From the NCBI RefSeq assembly GCF_003597395.2, contig NC_133776.1, forward strand, positions 34,568,344 to 34,632,343: a stretch of DNA of 64,000 bases, written 5' to 3'. Below, piece after piece: positions 34,421 through 45,435 of this stretch (positions within the stretch are counted from its first letter, which is position 1; each line of letters opens with the position of its first letter). The translations under genes and the position numbers were made by a program. The notes under the pieces are model-generated. The model did no database searches. It was not told the origin of the DNA and saw only the letters and a list, made by a program, of their open reading frames with translations. Origin of the DNA: Chelonoidis abingdonii. Taxonomy: Eukaryota; Chordata; Testudines; Testudinidae.

Positions 34421-35010
34421 TCCACCTGCTGCCCATGCGCCTGCTGCTCGCCTCCTCTTACCCCTCCCACCAACCCACCCACTGCTTGTCTCCTCACTCC
34501 CCTGCCATGGACACCCCTGGCCCTCTGTGAGAACCCCTGCTTGCTGGTGGCTCACTGCTCACCTTCTCGCCCTGCTGCTCGCAGCCAGGGCCCACCACTT
34601 ACCTCACTGCTTGCCCCCTCATCCGCACTCACCCGCTGCTCGGCTCCTAACCTCCCACAGCTTGCAGCCAGACCCCCCCACCACCATGCCCACCTCCTCA
34701 CCCTGCTGCAGGCTTGCTGTTTGCCTCCTCAGCTCCCTCACTGCTCGCCTCCTCGCTCCCCTGCTCATAGTTAGACTCCCGTTGCCTGCCTCCTCACCCT
34801 GCTGCTGGCTTGCCACTCACCTCCTTACTCCCCAACCAGGCCCACCTGCCTGCCAGCCACTCGCCTCGCTGCTTGCCTCCTCAGCTCTCCCCTGTTCGCA
34901 GCCAGACTGCCCACCTGCCTCGTCACCTTGCTGCAGGCTTGTCACTCACCTCCTTACTTCTTCACCAGGCTCCTGCCTGCCTCACTGCTCACCTCCTCCC
35001 TTGGTCTTTA
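34421..35010. repeat. Imperfect GC-rich minisatellite-like array
   Basis: A C/T-rich stretch with recurring CCTCCTCACCCTGCTGC(A/T)GGCTTG. The anchors at about 34701, 34797 and 34926 give irregular spacings of 96 and 129 bp, with sub-repeats such as CTCACTGCTCGCCTCCTC and TTCGCAGCCAGAC. The long open frame across it (33861-35252) is Pro/Leu/Ser/Ala-rich with no domain and comes from codon composition. The flanking GAGAAATAGTGCCCC (35150-35164) resembles a DNA-transposon end, so the array may lie inside a transposon. Confidence 0.45.
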
Positions 35011-35165
35011 AGTGTTGTGTGTCCTACCTTCACTTCCAGAGAGGCAGTGCATGCAGGAGCTACAGGGAGGAAGGGAAGGGGCTGATTCTCTCTCCGCCCT
35101 GCTCCCGAAACTGCCCTGGCTGCAGGGAAACCCCCTGGTGGCTGCATTTGAGAAATAGTGCCCCT

Positions 35166-37539
35166 AGGTCTATGTGCATTAGTTCACCATTGCTACCAGT
35201 ACAGTATAGTCTGTACAGGGGTACATCAAAAAGTAATAAGAAAAATTGCTGAGAAAATATTTGTATCTTCCAGTTTGAACTTTTTAAACAGAATGAGTCT
35301 CTTAGTATCTGGGTGTGCTATCAGGATTTGAATGATTCTCTTTGTATGTGGAATACACTTGGTATCCACTGTACACTACATACAGAACTATGCATTTCGG
35401 TTATGTGGTAGCTCATATAAAAATTACAATTCATTCTAACATGATCAACCCTCCCATGTTCCATTGATTTTCTCTTGAAAATTAGGTTTGAATGTTGCTT
35501 ATGCAATAATTACACTCAACACTAATAACAACATCATTAATAGAGCTCACATATCACGTAAGGGCATCAGAGATAGAGTAAGGCAATGAAAATGTCTGTG
35601 GTAAATTCAGATTGCAGAAAATGTAACCGATTCATTTGGTAACCTTCATACCTCTGGAACAGATGGTTGCGAGTGCAGTTCCAACAGATGTTGAGTTTGT
35701 ACCTAGCACTGTCATGACAGCCTAGTGTTGAAAGGTTGATGTGCTGTTGAAAGGTATAATTTTTGTAATAATGTGGCATAAATTTCTGTTCCTGCTGAAT
35801 GAGCCGTGGCCAATACTTTCTTTGTCACTCAGCTCTATGCTCCACTTCTTTCAGAATGAGGCCTGTCTTATTGCCCTCCTGTTTAATGAAGAATCATTCA
35901 TTGTCTGATGTATTTTCAGTTGCTGGAAGTTTTTTTCCTGAATTCAGTGGATTTAACAAAAATTAGGATAGCGATGCTTAAATATCCAAGTTTTTGGAAT
36001 TGCCTTGAAAATATGATATAGTAAGAGCATGTTTTGACTGTGCCTTATTCCTTCACCTGTAGAAACATCTTCACTTTTACCCTGTTTTTAGCTATGACGG
36101 TTCTTGTAATTGCATAGGACAGTGCACTGTTTGCACACTATGGACACAAACTCATGTAATGCTGTATGACTTTTCAAAGCCACTTGTGCAGAGAAATGCA
36201 CTGATGCTTAAGAGATTATGATTACCCACACTGCTGGTCAGACAGACATATTATTAATCATGCTTATGTAAAAATGATCTTAGACTAAGTCTCTTTTAAA
36301 ACACCCTTCATCCCTAGTCTTTGATTGTCCCTCTGATTTGATTTAATTTTCTATCAAGAAAATGTCACTGGAAGCATGGAATATGAACATACCTTGTCTT
36401 TTCTCTTGGAATGCTCATCAAGGGGTGTTTGATGTATTTGTTTAAAATTTGCTCTTCCCTTATGCATACAGCAGCACCTTAATCCTCTGGCTTGCTGTAT
36501 TTTCTCATGTATTCTCTTTGCAGTGGTTCTTGCTGTAGAATTTACTGATAGTTGTAAACAGAAGGCTGATGAGATTGGCCCATAGTCTTTAGCTGTAATA
36601 CCACTTCAAGCAATGCATGGAGTTCTCCAAAACCTTTCATTTTAAATTATTTCTAAACATACCTCCTGCTCCTGGCGTAGAATGTGAGGATCAGAAATCT
36701 ATTACCTTTGTTGTGGCTGTAATTTCTGGGGCAGCTATTTTTGTTGTTCATCATATAGAGTTCTGAAGTGTTTTTGAAAACAATCAAGGGCCCAGTACGG
36801 TTCCATTTGCCTGCCTTTGAGAAGAATGGTGTTTGTTATAAGACCTAAAAGTCTTCTGGAATTATGATGCTACACACTGCTTCTAAATAACTGTTCAGGG
36901 TCAGACCTGCTAGGATTAGGTGCTGGCCTGCTCCCTGACTAACTCCACTGCTAAGTAATCAGTGAACCCGGCTGCACTGCCTTAGAACTGACAGAGTAGC
37001 CACAGCATCTGATTGGCTGATGCTTTAGCAGCCCTGCTTGTAAACCACAGCAGATCAGTAGCTGCTTAGTGTGTACCACATCTGCAGCTGTGCTTGTCTG
37101 CTCCCCCTATTCCAGCCTTGTTTCTAAACCTGCTCCTGCTTCACCTGTTGCCTGCTCTGGGCTCCAGCCTTTGTTCCCTTCTGGCCTTGATCCTTTGCTC
37201 TACCTTTGGCTTACAATTCTGGGTTATCCTCTGGCTCTGGCATTTGACTTCTGTCCCTCTGGTACTGATGCTCAGCTCCTCTTATGGCCTAGGACTCTGG
37301 TTACCTGCTGGCTCTGGCATTAGGCTTCTGACTCTCAGCTTGTCTTGGACACAGGTCTAACCAATGGGCTGAACTCGTGGCCTGACTACCCATGGTCCGA
37401 TTGGTCATTGTAGCAGATCTGAGTAGGTGTATAATTTCCTAATTCATGCTGTTTGTAAGCCTTTTTGTTCTCCCTACTTATATTTACATGTGTGTAAAAC
37501 CCACAGTATTCAGGTACATTTTCTCCTAGAGTAGGAGAG
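35166..37539. other. Spacer, with a possible LTR-like stretch at its right
   Basis: 35166-36880 is AT-rich with no recognised feature. 36890-37440 is C/T-rich with recurring CTGCTCC/CTCTGGC words and looks like an old LTR or other repeat, but no ends or duplication could be confirmed. Confidence 0.35.
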
Positions 37540-40500
37540 GGGAGAGGAGACACAACGGTGCTTACCCACCGTCGGGTACCTCAAGGACCATCTGAAAGCC
37601 CCCTGAGCGCAAGTGAGCAGCGCCGATACACGCGGGCAAACCCACCGCCGCACGGTCGAGGGAACCGAGTAGAACGGCGGCCGAAGGCATAGGCCAGCCA
37701 CACCATGGCAGGCCGCCTGGATCGGGAGCTCCAAGCGGCAGCTTCCTCGGCGAATTCAACTCACTTCGTCGACAGGCTCACCACGAGCTATCTACAGAGG
37801 CTGCCTCAAAGAGGACACCGAACCAAGTGGCCACCCGGCCTGCCTTCAGACGGCCCGCCCGAATCATGCCGCCACCTCCAGAGGAACCGGAAGGAGGAAC
37901 ACCAACCGCTACGACCCAGCAGCAGCCTCCAAGATACAGAAACTCTACAGAACAAACCGCCCCAAGGCTATGCGAGAGGTCCTCGATGGTCCCCCGTCCT
38001 ACTGCACGATCCCGCCGAGCGCCTCTACAGCTACTTCCTTGGAGTGTTTGGCGGCATGCCCAGGAACGACGCGCCGCGCCCGGAGTGCCTCGGCCCCCTG
38101 CCCCACGTCACCGATACAGACAACCTAGAGGCTGACTTCACTCCTAAAGAGGTGGCAGCCAGGCTGTCCAGAACAAAGAACACCGCGCCCGGAAAGGACG
38201 GCATCCCCTACAGCCTGCTCAGGAAGCGAGACCCGGCTGCCTCGTGCTCTCCGCATCTTCAACCTGTGCCGGCGCTTTGGCAGGTCTCCCACCTCCTGGA
38301 AAGAAGCCATGACCGTCCTGATCCAAAAAGGGCGAGCGAGACGACCCCAGCAACTGGAGACCCATCTCCCTCTGCTCCACGATGTACAAACTATACGCCG
38401 GCTGCCTGGCAGCCAGGATCACGGAGTGGGCAACGACCGGGGGAGCCATCAGCCCGGCCCAGAAGGGCTTCATGCCGTCAGAGGGGTGCTACGAGCACAA
38501 CTTCCTGCTCCAGACCATCCTCCAGATGACCAAGAGGGCACGGAAGCAGTGCGCGATAGCGTGGCTCGACCTGTCCAATGCCCTTCGGGTCCATCCCCAC
38601 CACCACATTTTCAACACTCTACGGGAGTTCGGGATGCCAGAGACCTTCCTTTGCCTGATCCGGGAACTCTACGAACACTGCAGCACCACCATCCGTTCGG
38701 TCGAAGGGGAAACCGCCGAGATCCCGATCCACAGCGGTGTAAAGCAGGGCTGCCCCCTCAGCCCAATCATCTTCAACCTCGCCATGGAGCCGCTCCTGCG
38801 GGCGATCTCCAACGGCGCTGACGGCTTCGACCTGCACGGCGAGAGGGTGAGCGTCTTGGCCTATGCGGATGACCTGGTCCTGATAGCGGACGACCCGAGA
38901 GGCTCCAGGGCATGCTCAACACACATCGGGAGAGCCGCTGACTGGACGGGTCTCCGCTTCAATGCCAAAAAGTGCGCGTCCCTCCACGTCGACGGGAGCA
39001 AAAGAGACTCGGTGCTGGCGACGGAGTTCCAGATCCAGGCGAGCCCGTCGTCCCCTGGCCGAAGGGCAGGCGTACCAACACCTCGGCACGCCGACGGGCG
39101 TCCGCGTCCGGCAGACCCCCGAGGGACACCATCCGGGAGATCCTGCAGGACGCTACCAAGATCGACGCATCCCTGCTGGCGCCATGGCAGAAGATCAACG
39201 CCCTCAACACTTCCTGATCCCCCGCATCGCCTTCGTCCTGAGAGGTTCCGCCGTGGCAAAGGTGCCCCTCAACAAGGCGGACAACACCATCCGGCAGCTG
39301 GTCAAAAAGTGGCTGTCCCTGCCCCAGAGAGCCAGCAACGAGCTCATATACATTGCCCACAGGCACGGTGGCGCCAACGTCCCCCGCATGGGAGACCTCT
39401 GTGACATTGCGGTCATCACGCACGCCTTCCGCCTCCTGACGTGCCCGGACACCACAGTAAAGAGCGTCGCGGCGACCGCCCTGCGCACCGCCACGAGAAG
39501 CGAATCGGCAGGCCACCCTCCGGCCAGGATGTAGCCACTTTCCTGAGCGGCTCCCTGGAAGCGAATTCGCCCGAGACGGGGGGACATCGCCTCGTGTGGT
39601 CCCGCGCCCGCAACGCCACGCGCCGACTAGGGAAGCGACTGGGCTGCCGCTGGGTATGGAGCGAGGAGCGGCAGGAGCTGGGAGTTCTGGTGCCGCAGAT
39701 CGAGACGGAGGAGGCAGCATCACCGTCAGCCCCGGAGCCAGAGGCGTGCTGGAGAAGTCCCTGAAGGCCGCCGTCCACGCGCTCTACGTGGACACCCTGA
39801 GGAAAAAACCCGACCAGGGCAAGGCCTTTGAGGTGACCAGCAAGTGGGACTCCAGCAACCACTTCCTCCCCGCGGGCAGCTTCACCCGCTTCGCCGACTG
39901 GCGGTTCATACACACGCGCCCGGCTGAACTGCGTCCCGCTCAATGGAGCCATCCGTCACGGGAACCGGGACAAGCGCTGCAGGAAGTGCGGGTACACCCT
40001 GGAGACCCTGCCCCACGTCCTGTGCAGCTGCAAGCCCCACGCCAGAGCCTGGCAGCTGCGCCACAACGCCGTCCAGGACCGCCTAGTGAAGGCCATCGCC
40101 CCACACCTCGGTGAGATTGCAGTCAACCGCACCATCCCCGGCACCGACAGCCCGCTGCGCCCAGACATCGTCGTCACGGACACGGAGCGGAAAAAGATCA
40201 TCCTCGTCGACGTGACGATCCCGTTCGAACAGGACCCCGGCGTTCCGCGAAGCCCGAGCCCGTAAACTCGAAAAATACGCCCCTTGACTGACACCTTGCG
40301 GGCAAAGGGCTACGAGGTTTACACCGACGCCCTGATCGTCGGGGCGCTAGGCGCCTGGGACCCCTGTAACGAACGTGTACTTAGGGCCTGTGGGGTGGGC
40401 CGTCGCTATGCGCGACTCATGAGACGTTTGATGGTCTCGGACACTATCCGGTGGTCTAGGGACATTTACATTGAACACATCACCGGCCACCGCCAATACC

Positions 40501-40890
40501 AGGAGTGAGCCGTCGTGGCTTCATGCACCCACGGGGGGAGGGGGAAACCTTAAACCCCCTACTAAACTACATCCCCTAAGTCCTGAACCCACCGACCTGG
40601 ATTCCACCATGTGAGGGTCACCCTGTCCCCATTACCCGGCCTGCCTACTCTAATCATGATGGCTATGTGTAACCCATTATATGAGCGATGTACCCTCACT
40701 GCTCCCCTACTGTATCTTGACCCCACCACCGTACACCCCGCATTGGGGACATTACAGACTGTATATTATATGCTAACCAATAACCAAATACCAGCGTCCC
40801 CCCATATACTCTGTATGTTTACCCCCGATGACTAATAACTGACGCATCAAACTCTGTGTATCATCTTTATTTAAATATTTCGAACTAAAT
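37540..40890 (+). mobile_element. RLE-type LINE (NeSL/Utopia-like), 5'-truncated
   Basis: A 3.3-kb GC- and CpG-rich island in AT-rich DNA. In order on the + strand: a fingers region with KIQKLYRTNRPKAM (about 37928), APGKDGIPYSLL (about 38188), the reverse transcriptase (38344-38990), a connector, a CCHC knuckle CRKCG..H..C (about 39973-40026), a restriction-like endonuclease with RPD (40158-40166) and VDVTIPFE, and a terminal block GALGAWDPCNERVL ... DIYIEHITGH ending at 40506. The 3' UTR runs to about 40860-40890. RLE after RT and the 'GALGAWDP' block point to the NeSL/Utopia group rather than R2. The endpoints are judged from base composition, and no TSD was found. Confidence 0.82.
37922..40508 (+). 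pseudogene. Single ORF of the RLE LINE: RT, CCHC knuckle and endonuclease, frameshifted
   Basis: The protein is spread over all three + frames. RT landmarks: SNWRPISL (frame 3), QKGFMPSEGCYEHNFLL, WLDLSNALRV (motif A, Asp present), GVKQGCPLSPIIFN (motif B), AYADDLVLIAD (motif C, YADD at 38862-38873), GLRFNAKKC (motif D). Then frame 1 and 2 pieces (EILQDATKIDASLLAPWQKI; IPRIAFVLRGSAVAKV), a frame 3 piece, a frame 2 piece with VHALYVDTLRKKPDQGKAF, and frame 3 again for knuckle and nuclease. At least eight frame changes occur, near 38000, 38230, 38330, 39040, 39115, 39215, 39440 and 39910, with two more around 40240. Catalytic residues themselves are retained. The enzyme would nick a target and prime cDNA synthesis there. 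With these shifts it cannot be made. Confidence 0.8.
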
Positions 40891-41420
40891 ACATCATAAT
40901 TTTTAAAGTGCTTCTGCATCTACTTCATGTTTTCAGGTTTGGGTGCACTAAAAGGCTTTTGGCATAATTGAAAACAACGGGAGATCCCTTTTTTATGACT
41001 GTCCATCACTATTGTTTGACTTCTTTCTTCTTCTAGTCATGGCTCAAATCACCCGCAGCGGTAAAATACATTGTCTCCCCCCTGTTGGCCCCCAAAACAA
41101 AAACATCCAAACTAGTACTGTGTTGTTATTTCCAGTTCAGAATATCATTCTGTGAAGAGTTGTCATTAGTAAATGTGAAAGACCAAATGCTTTTCCTGTA
41201 GCACTTTTCTGATCACTCTGCTAATCTGGAACTTGATAATTCTTACCAAAAAAAAACAGCAAATTTAATGACAGACATCTGTGGTATGGTTTAAACTACT
41301 AGACTATTTATTTTCAAGAATGTACTACAATACATTTCCTAATATATTCTGAAGTATTATCAAACCAATTGAAGGTAAAACTACACTCATCAAAACAACA
41401 AAAACCACACGTGTGATGCA
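40891..41420. other. Short AT-rich spacer
   Basis: No feature recognised between the RLE LINE and the Penelope-like element. Confidence 0.45.
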
Positions 41421-41431
41421 TATTTAATCAT

Positions 41432-42628
41432 GTAAAAGCAGCAGAGAAATCCGTGGCACCTTATAGACTAACAGATGTTTTGGATCAGAGCTTTCGTGGT
41501 GAAATACCCACTTCATCAAGATGAATGAGTGGAAATTTCCAGGGGCAGGTATATATATGCTAGCAAGCAAGCTAGAGATAACGAGGTAGTTCAATCAGGG
41601 AGGATGAGGCCCTGTTCTAGCAGTTGAGGCGTGAAACAGGGTGGAGAAATGTTCTTATTGGCAGCATACACCTTTTTTTTGTTCACAGTCTTTGTTCAAC
41701 CCTGAGCAGATGGTGTCAATTTGCAGATGAATTGAAGCTCAGCAGTTTCTCTTTGAAGTCTGGTCCTGAAGTTTTTTGGCTGCGAATGGCCACCTTAAGG
41801 TCTGCTATAGTGTGGCCAGGGAGGTTGAAGTGCTCTCCTACAGGTTTTGTATATGCCATCCTGATATCTGTTTGTGTCCATTTATCCTTTCCGTAGAGAC
41901 TGTCCAGTTTGGCCGATGTACATAGAGAGGGCATTGCTGACATATGATGGCATATATACATTGGTGGACGTGCGGTAAATGAACCAGTGATGGTGGCTGA
42001 TCTGGTAGGTCCTGTGATGATTGTCGCCGGTGTAGATATGTGGGCAAGTTGGCATCGGGTTTGTTGCATGATTGTTCCTGAGCTAGAGCTACTATGGTGC
42101 GGTGTGCCAGTTGCTGGTGAAATACGTTTCAGGTTGGCAGTTGTCTGTGGGCAAGGATTGGCCTGCACCCAAGGCCTGTGAAATGTGGGGAATCATTGTC
42201 CAGAGGTTGTAGATCCCTGATGATGCGTTGGAGGGGTTTTAGCTGGGGGCTGTATGTGATGGCCAGTGAGTCTGTTGGTTTCCTTTCTTGGTTTGTCTGC
42301 AGTAGAGGCTTCTGGGACACGTCTGCTCTGTTGACTGTTTCCTTATTTCCTCGTGCGGTTTTGGTAGTTTTGAGAATGCTTGGTGGAGATTTTGTAGGTG
42401 TTGGTCTCTGTCTGAGGGGTTAGAGCAGATGCGGTTGTACCTCAGTGCTTGGCTGTAGAGAATGGATCGTGTGATGTGCCCGGGATGGAAGCTGGAGGCA
42501 TGAAGGTAGGCATAGCGGTCGATAGGTTTTCGATATAAGGTGGTGTTAATGTGACCATCACTTATTTGCACTGTGGTGTCTAGAAAGTGGACCTCCTGTG
42601 TAGATTGGTCCAGGCTGAGGTTGATGGT
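41432..42628 (-). mobile_element. Penelope-like retroelement, 5'-truncated, with exact 11-bp TSD
   Basis: 1197 bp between perfect copies of TATTTAATCAT (41421-41431 and 42629-42639). Coding is on the minus strand. From the right: ISDGHINTTLYRKPIDRYAY and SFHPGHITRSILYSQALRYN (late RT/thumb, 42571-42440), a linker with SLKPLQRIIRDL, then KPVGEHFNLPGHTIADLKVA (about 41852-41793), the C-terminal GIY-YIG nuclease region. Frameshifts and stops throughout. The left end is the element's 3' tail but lacks the outermost GTATCAGAGGGG... segment and starts at GTAAAAGC. The GIY-YIG and RT pairing is diagnostic of Penelope-like elements. Confidence 0.85.
41488..41520 (-). ncRNA. Hammerhead-like motif in the Penelope tail, one-base insertion in core
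   Basis: Minus strand: CTTGATGA (41520-41513), which is CUGAUGA with an extra U, then helix II GTGGG(T)/(A)CCAC with a bulge, then GAAA (41495-41492) and GCTCTGATCC. The tail position on the sense strand is the same as in 51659-52699. The insertion and the bulge probably weaken cleavage. Confidence 0.42.
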
Positions 42629-42639
42629 TATTTAATCAT

Positions 42640-44386
42640 GAATACAAATAGCTATAAGACAGAAACATGCTGACACTGCTGTTTGAATTGGTTTTATTAA
42701 ACTCTGTAATTGCTAATTACAAGGAGGAAAGTGAAATGTGCTTGAAATTGAATCTGAGGCAAAGTAGATTCCTCAGTCCAGAATGTTTTATCACCCAGGT
42801 TTTGGCATTATCCAGCTTCTGGATTTTCTATCAAAAATGTTTTAAAACAACGCTGTCATAATTAAGAAAAGCTCATCTAACACCACTTAGTTTGGGCATT
42901 TCTCTTCATTTATGCATTGTAGTAAATGAATGGCTCTTGAAAAGTGCTAATCTGGGGAAGTAATGTATGACCAAAGAGAATCAAAATCGGTGGCTCCCTT
43001 GTGGAAAGCCCTCTGGAAAATTGTCATGAGGGTTTGTTTATAGTCTACTGCTAGTTTCTGTTTATGAAACTGACAATCTGTCTGATGACAAAAATCAATA
43101 GTTTCCTTGAACGAAGGCAGTCAAAGAACTGAAGAATACAGAGTCTAAATAGCCTACTATTTTCTCTGTGTGCGTTTTATTCTTCTGCTGTCTGATGGCA
43201 AATAGCACTGGGATCAATGGTGCCATCTCTAATCCTCTGTTCTACTCTAATCTACTGTTTTCAGTAGATTTCTTTTGAAATAGGATTCAGTGTTTGATTG
43301 ACAGGACGTGAACTGGGATACATCATAGAATTCCATGGGCCAGGCTCAAATTCTCCTCTTGCTTACGCTAATACAACCCCAATGACTTAATTGGGATGCA
43401 TCTGTATAAGTGAGATGAGAATTTGGTCCACAGGTGTTGAAAAGTCCTTTGAGCAATATATTATACTTGTTTTTTCAAGGCTTTTGATATTGTGTAATAA
43501 AGCTAATTTGCACTTATAGTAACAGCTGAAAACATTACAGCTAATGACAATGGTAGTCTTTTGGGTCCCCATTGTGTATTTTATAAAAAAAAAACCCATA
43601 GTGGAATATTTTTAATTACACACTTTAAGTGCAAGATGTCTTGATATCAAGTTAGAGGGAACAAGTCTTGCCGTGGCATAGCTTTTCATGACTCGGTGCT
43701 CCCATTGTTGGAGAGAGAGGCATTAAAGTCATTTGTATTTAAAACAGAATATGAGAAATTATAAAATATCATTTCAGCAGAGGATTCCCATTTGTAGAAA
43801 CTGCAGTGAAATCAATGTGTTTGCAGTTCCAGTGAAGGTGAAACAGTGAAACTGTTGAGCAAGAAACAGGAATCACTATGTGCAAAATTTAATAAACTTA
43901 AAAACAAGTAATTGACAACATGCTGGCACTTGGCAGCGCTGTATTTTAATGAGAGTACTTCTGTGAAATGATATAAAGACTTGGAATTATTAAACTTGTT
44001 GTTTTAAAAATTATCATATCAATTCACTGATGGTAAAACTGCTGAAATTTTGTTCTCAGAAAAGAAATTGAATACAGGTTTTGACCAGTTAGTAATTTAA
44101 GTTTTAGTTACTTAGCTACTTGCATTTAAAGCCTAGCTCCGTTACTTCTGTGAGATTGTCATAGTAGCATTGAAAGTTTGAAACTGACAGCATCGTTGTG
44201 TTTGAACATTCAAGTTGTGACTGCATTATGTCAGAAAAGTTTCAAATCCTGCTTCATGTGAAAGCATTTTGTCCAAAGGTATTTGATGAGAATTGCCAAC
44301 AACATTGAGAAAGAAGGCTATTTTGTGAAAGAAAGCTGAGTGTCCTGAAGTTCAGGCTTGTGACCACTTTCTTCATGCCTCTGACC
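42640..44386. other. AT-rich spacer with one palindromic mini-element
   Basis: No gene recognised. The palindrome at 43338-43429 is listed separately. Confidence 0.45.
43338..43429. repeat. Palindromic mini-element (GGCCAGGCTCAAATTCTC type)
   Basis: Left arm GGCCAGGCTCAAATTCTC then CTTGCTTACGC. Right arm GTATAAGTGAGATGAGAATT then TGGTCC. Centre CCAATGACTTAATTGGG. A clear 92-bp hairpin, same class as 12645-12718. Confidence 0.65.
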
Positions 44387-44792
44387 CAGACGTAAAAGTA
44401 AGCCCGTACGGTCCAGAGCAAGAGCTGGTACGCCGTGCCGGACTAGACCAGCTTCTCCGGCGGTGATTTAAAGGGCCCAGGGCTCCAGCCTCTGTGGGGA
44501 GCCCCAGGCCCTTCACAGCGCTGCCTGAGCCCTGCTGCCGGAGCTCGCACTTTAAAGGGCCTGAGGCTCCCCGCAGCAGCCAGAGCGTCTGGCCCTTTAA
44601 ATTGCTGCGGGGAGCCCCGGGCCCTTTAAATAATCACCAGAGTCCTGCCACCCCGGGGTAGCAGCGACAGGACTCCCATGGTGATTTAAAGAGTCTTTAA
44701 ATCTTGAAAGGCCCCGCCTCTTCTGGTTGAGGACATGCCCCCGCTCAGGACTCTGGCATACCAGTAAGTCCTTTAAGTTACTTTCACCCCTG
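44387..44792. mobile_element. GC-rich hAT-like non-autonomous element
   Basis: Ends: CAGACGTAAAAGTAAGCCCG at the left and TTAAGTTACTTTCACCCCTG at the right (reverse complement CAGGGGTGAAAGTAACTTAA). The interior has recurring CCCTTTAAA, GGGGAGCCCC and GATTTAAAG words in both orientations. The flanking octamers (CTCTGACC, AGGGGACC) do not match, so the TSD is not supported. No coding. Confidence 0.6.
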
Positions 44793-44856
44793 AGGGGACC
44801 CCTCTCCTGAATTGGGTATCTCTGAGTCTGAAGGGGGTGGGTGATCTTTACATTCA

Positions 44857-44932
44857 GGACCAGATTTTCAGAAGAGCTCAGGGCTTGGTGCTCAGCACTC
44901 AGCATACGGAGAGTTCTTTTGAAAACCGGGCC
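44857..44932. repeat. Palindromic mini-element (GGACCAGATTTTC type)
   Basis: Left GGACCAGATTTTCAGAAGAG and right TCTTTTGAAAACCGGGCC, with GGTGCTCAGCACTC in the centre. A 76-bp hairpin. Confidence 0.55.
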
Positions 44933-45014
44933 ACTTATTTGACGTCTGTATGGGGGATACACTGTTTTCAGCATGTGGCCACGAATATGGGTGCTGAGCT
45001 CTTTTTAAAATTCT

Positions 45015-45085
45015 GGTCTGATCCAGAGCCTACTGAAGCCAGTGGAAAGATTCCCAGTGGCTTCACTGGGCTTTGGATCAGGTCC
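45015..45085. repeat. Palindromic mini-element (GGTCTGATCC type)
   Basis: Left GGTCTGATCCAGAGCC then TACTGAAGCCAGTGG. Right CAGTGGCTTCACTGGGC then TTTGGATCAGGTCC. Strong 71-bp hairpin only about 80 bp from the previous one. Confidence 0.6.
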
Positions 45086-45376
45086 ACATTTTTCTCCCCT
45101 TTGGCAGTCCTATAGGGAATCTGCAGAAAGGAAATACAGCTTGAGGCAGTACTAGCTTCAGTGAAAAGTCCCTCCATGAAGCAGAGTCTCTTCACGTAGA
45201 AGGATTCTAGGGTCAGCTGCTGCTGTGGATCCATGGGAGGGCAGCAAGGGGCTGTCTTTCAAAACAGACTGCCCCCAAGGTTCCCATGCAGGTGGTGATG
45301 GCTTCCAATGAATCCTCAAGGTCTCATCAAATGCCATTGGACAAAATGCTTTCACATGAAGCTTTGGGCTAAATAC

Positions 45377-45380
<4 letters not shown>

Positions 45381-45434
<54 letters not shown>
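45381..45434. repeat. Microsatellite (TG)19(AG)8
   Basis: Uninterrupted dinucleotide tracts. They create spurious open frames of CVCVCV and ERERER on both strands. Confidence 0.97.

Positions 45435-45435
<1 letters not shown>

Noticed and set aside
33861..35252. 463-codon open frame
   Set aside because: Low-complexity Pro/Leu/Ser/Ala content from a C/T-rich array, no domain, and equally long overlapping frames on both strands.
35166..37539. Solo LTR at about 36890-37440
   Set aside because: The composition is suggestive, but no TG..CA ends with matching duplications could be found.
37540..40890. R2 retrotransposon in 28S rDNA
   Set aside because: No 28S sequence at either edge, and the C-terminal GALGAWDP-type block fits NeSL/Utopia better than R2.
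40860..40940. Target duplication for the RLE LINE (TTCAGGT near both flanks)
   Set aside because: Only seven bases and not adjacent to the apparent ends, so likely chance.
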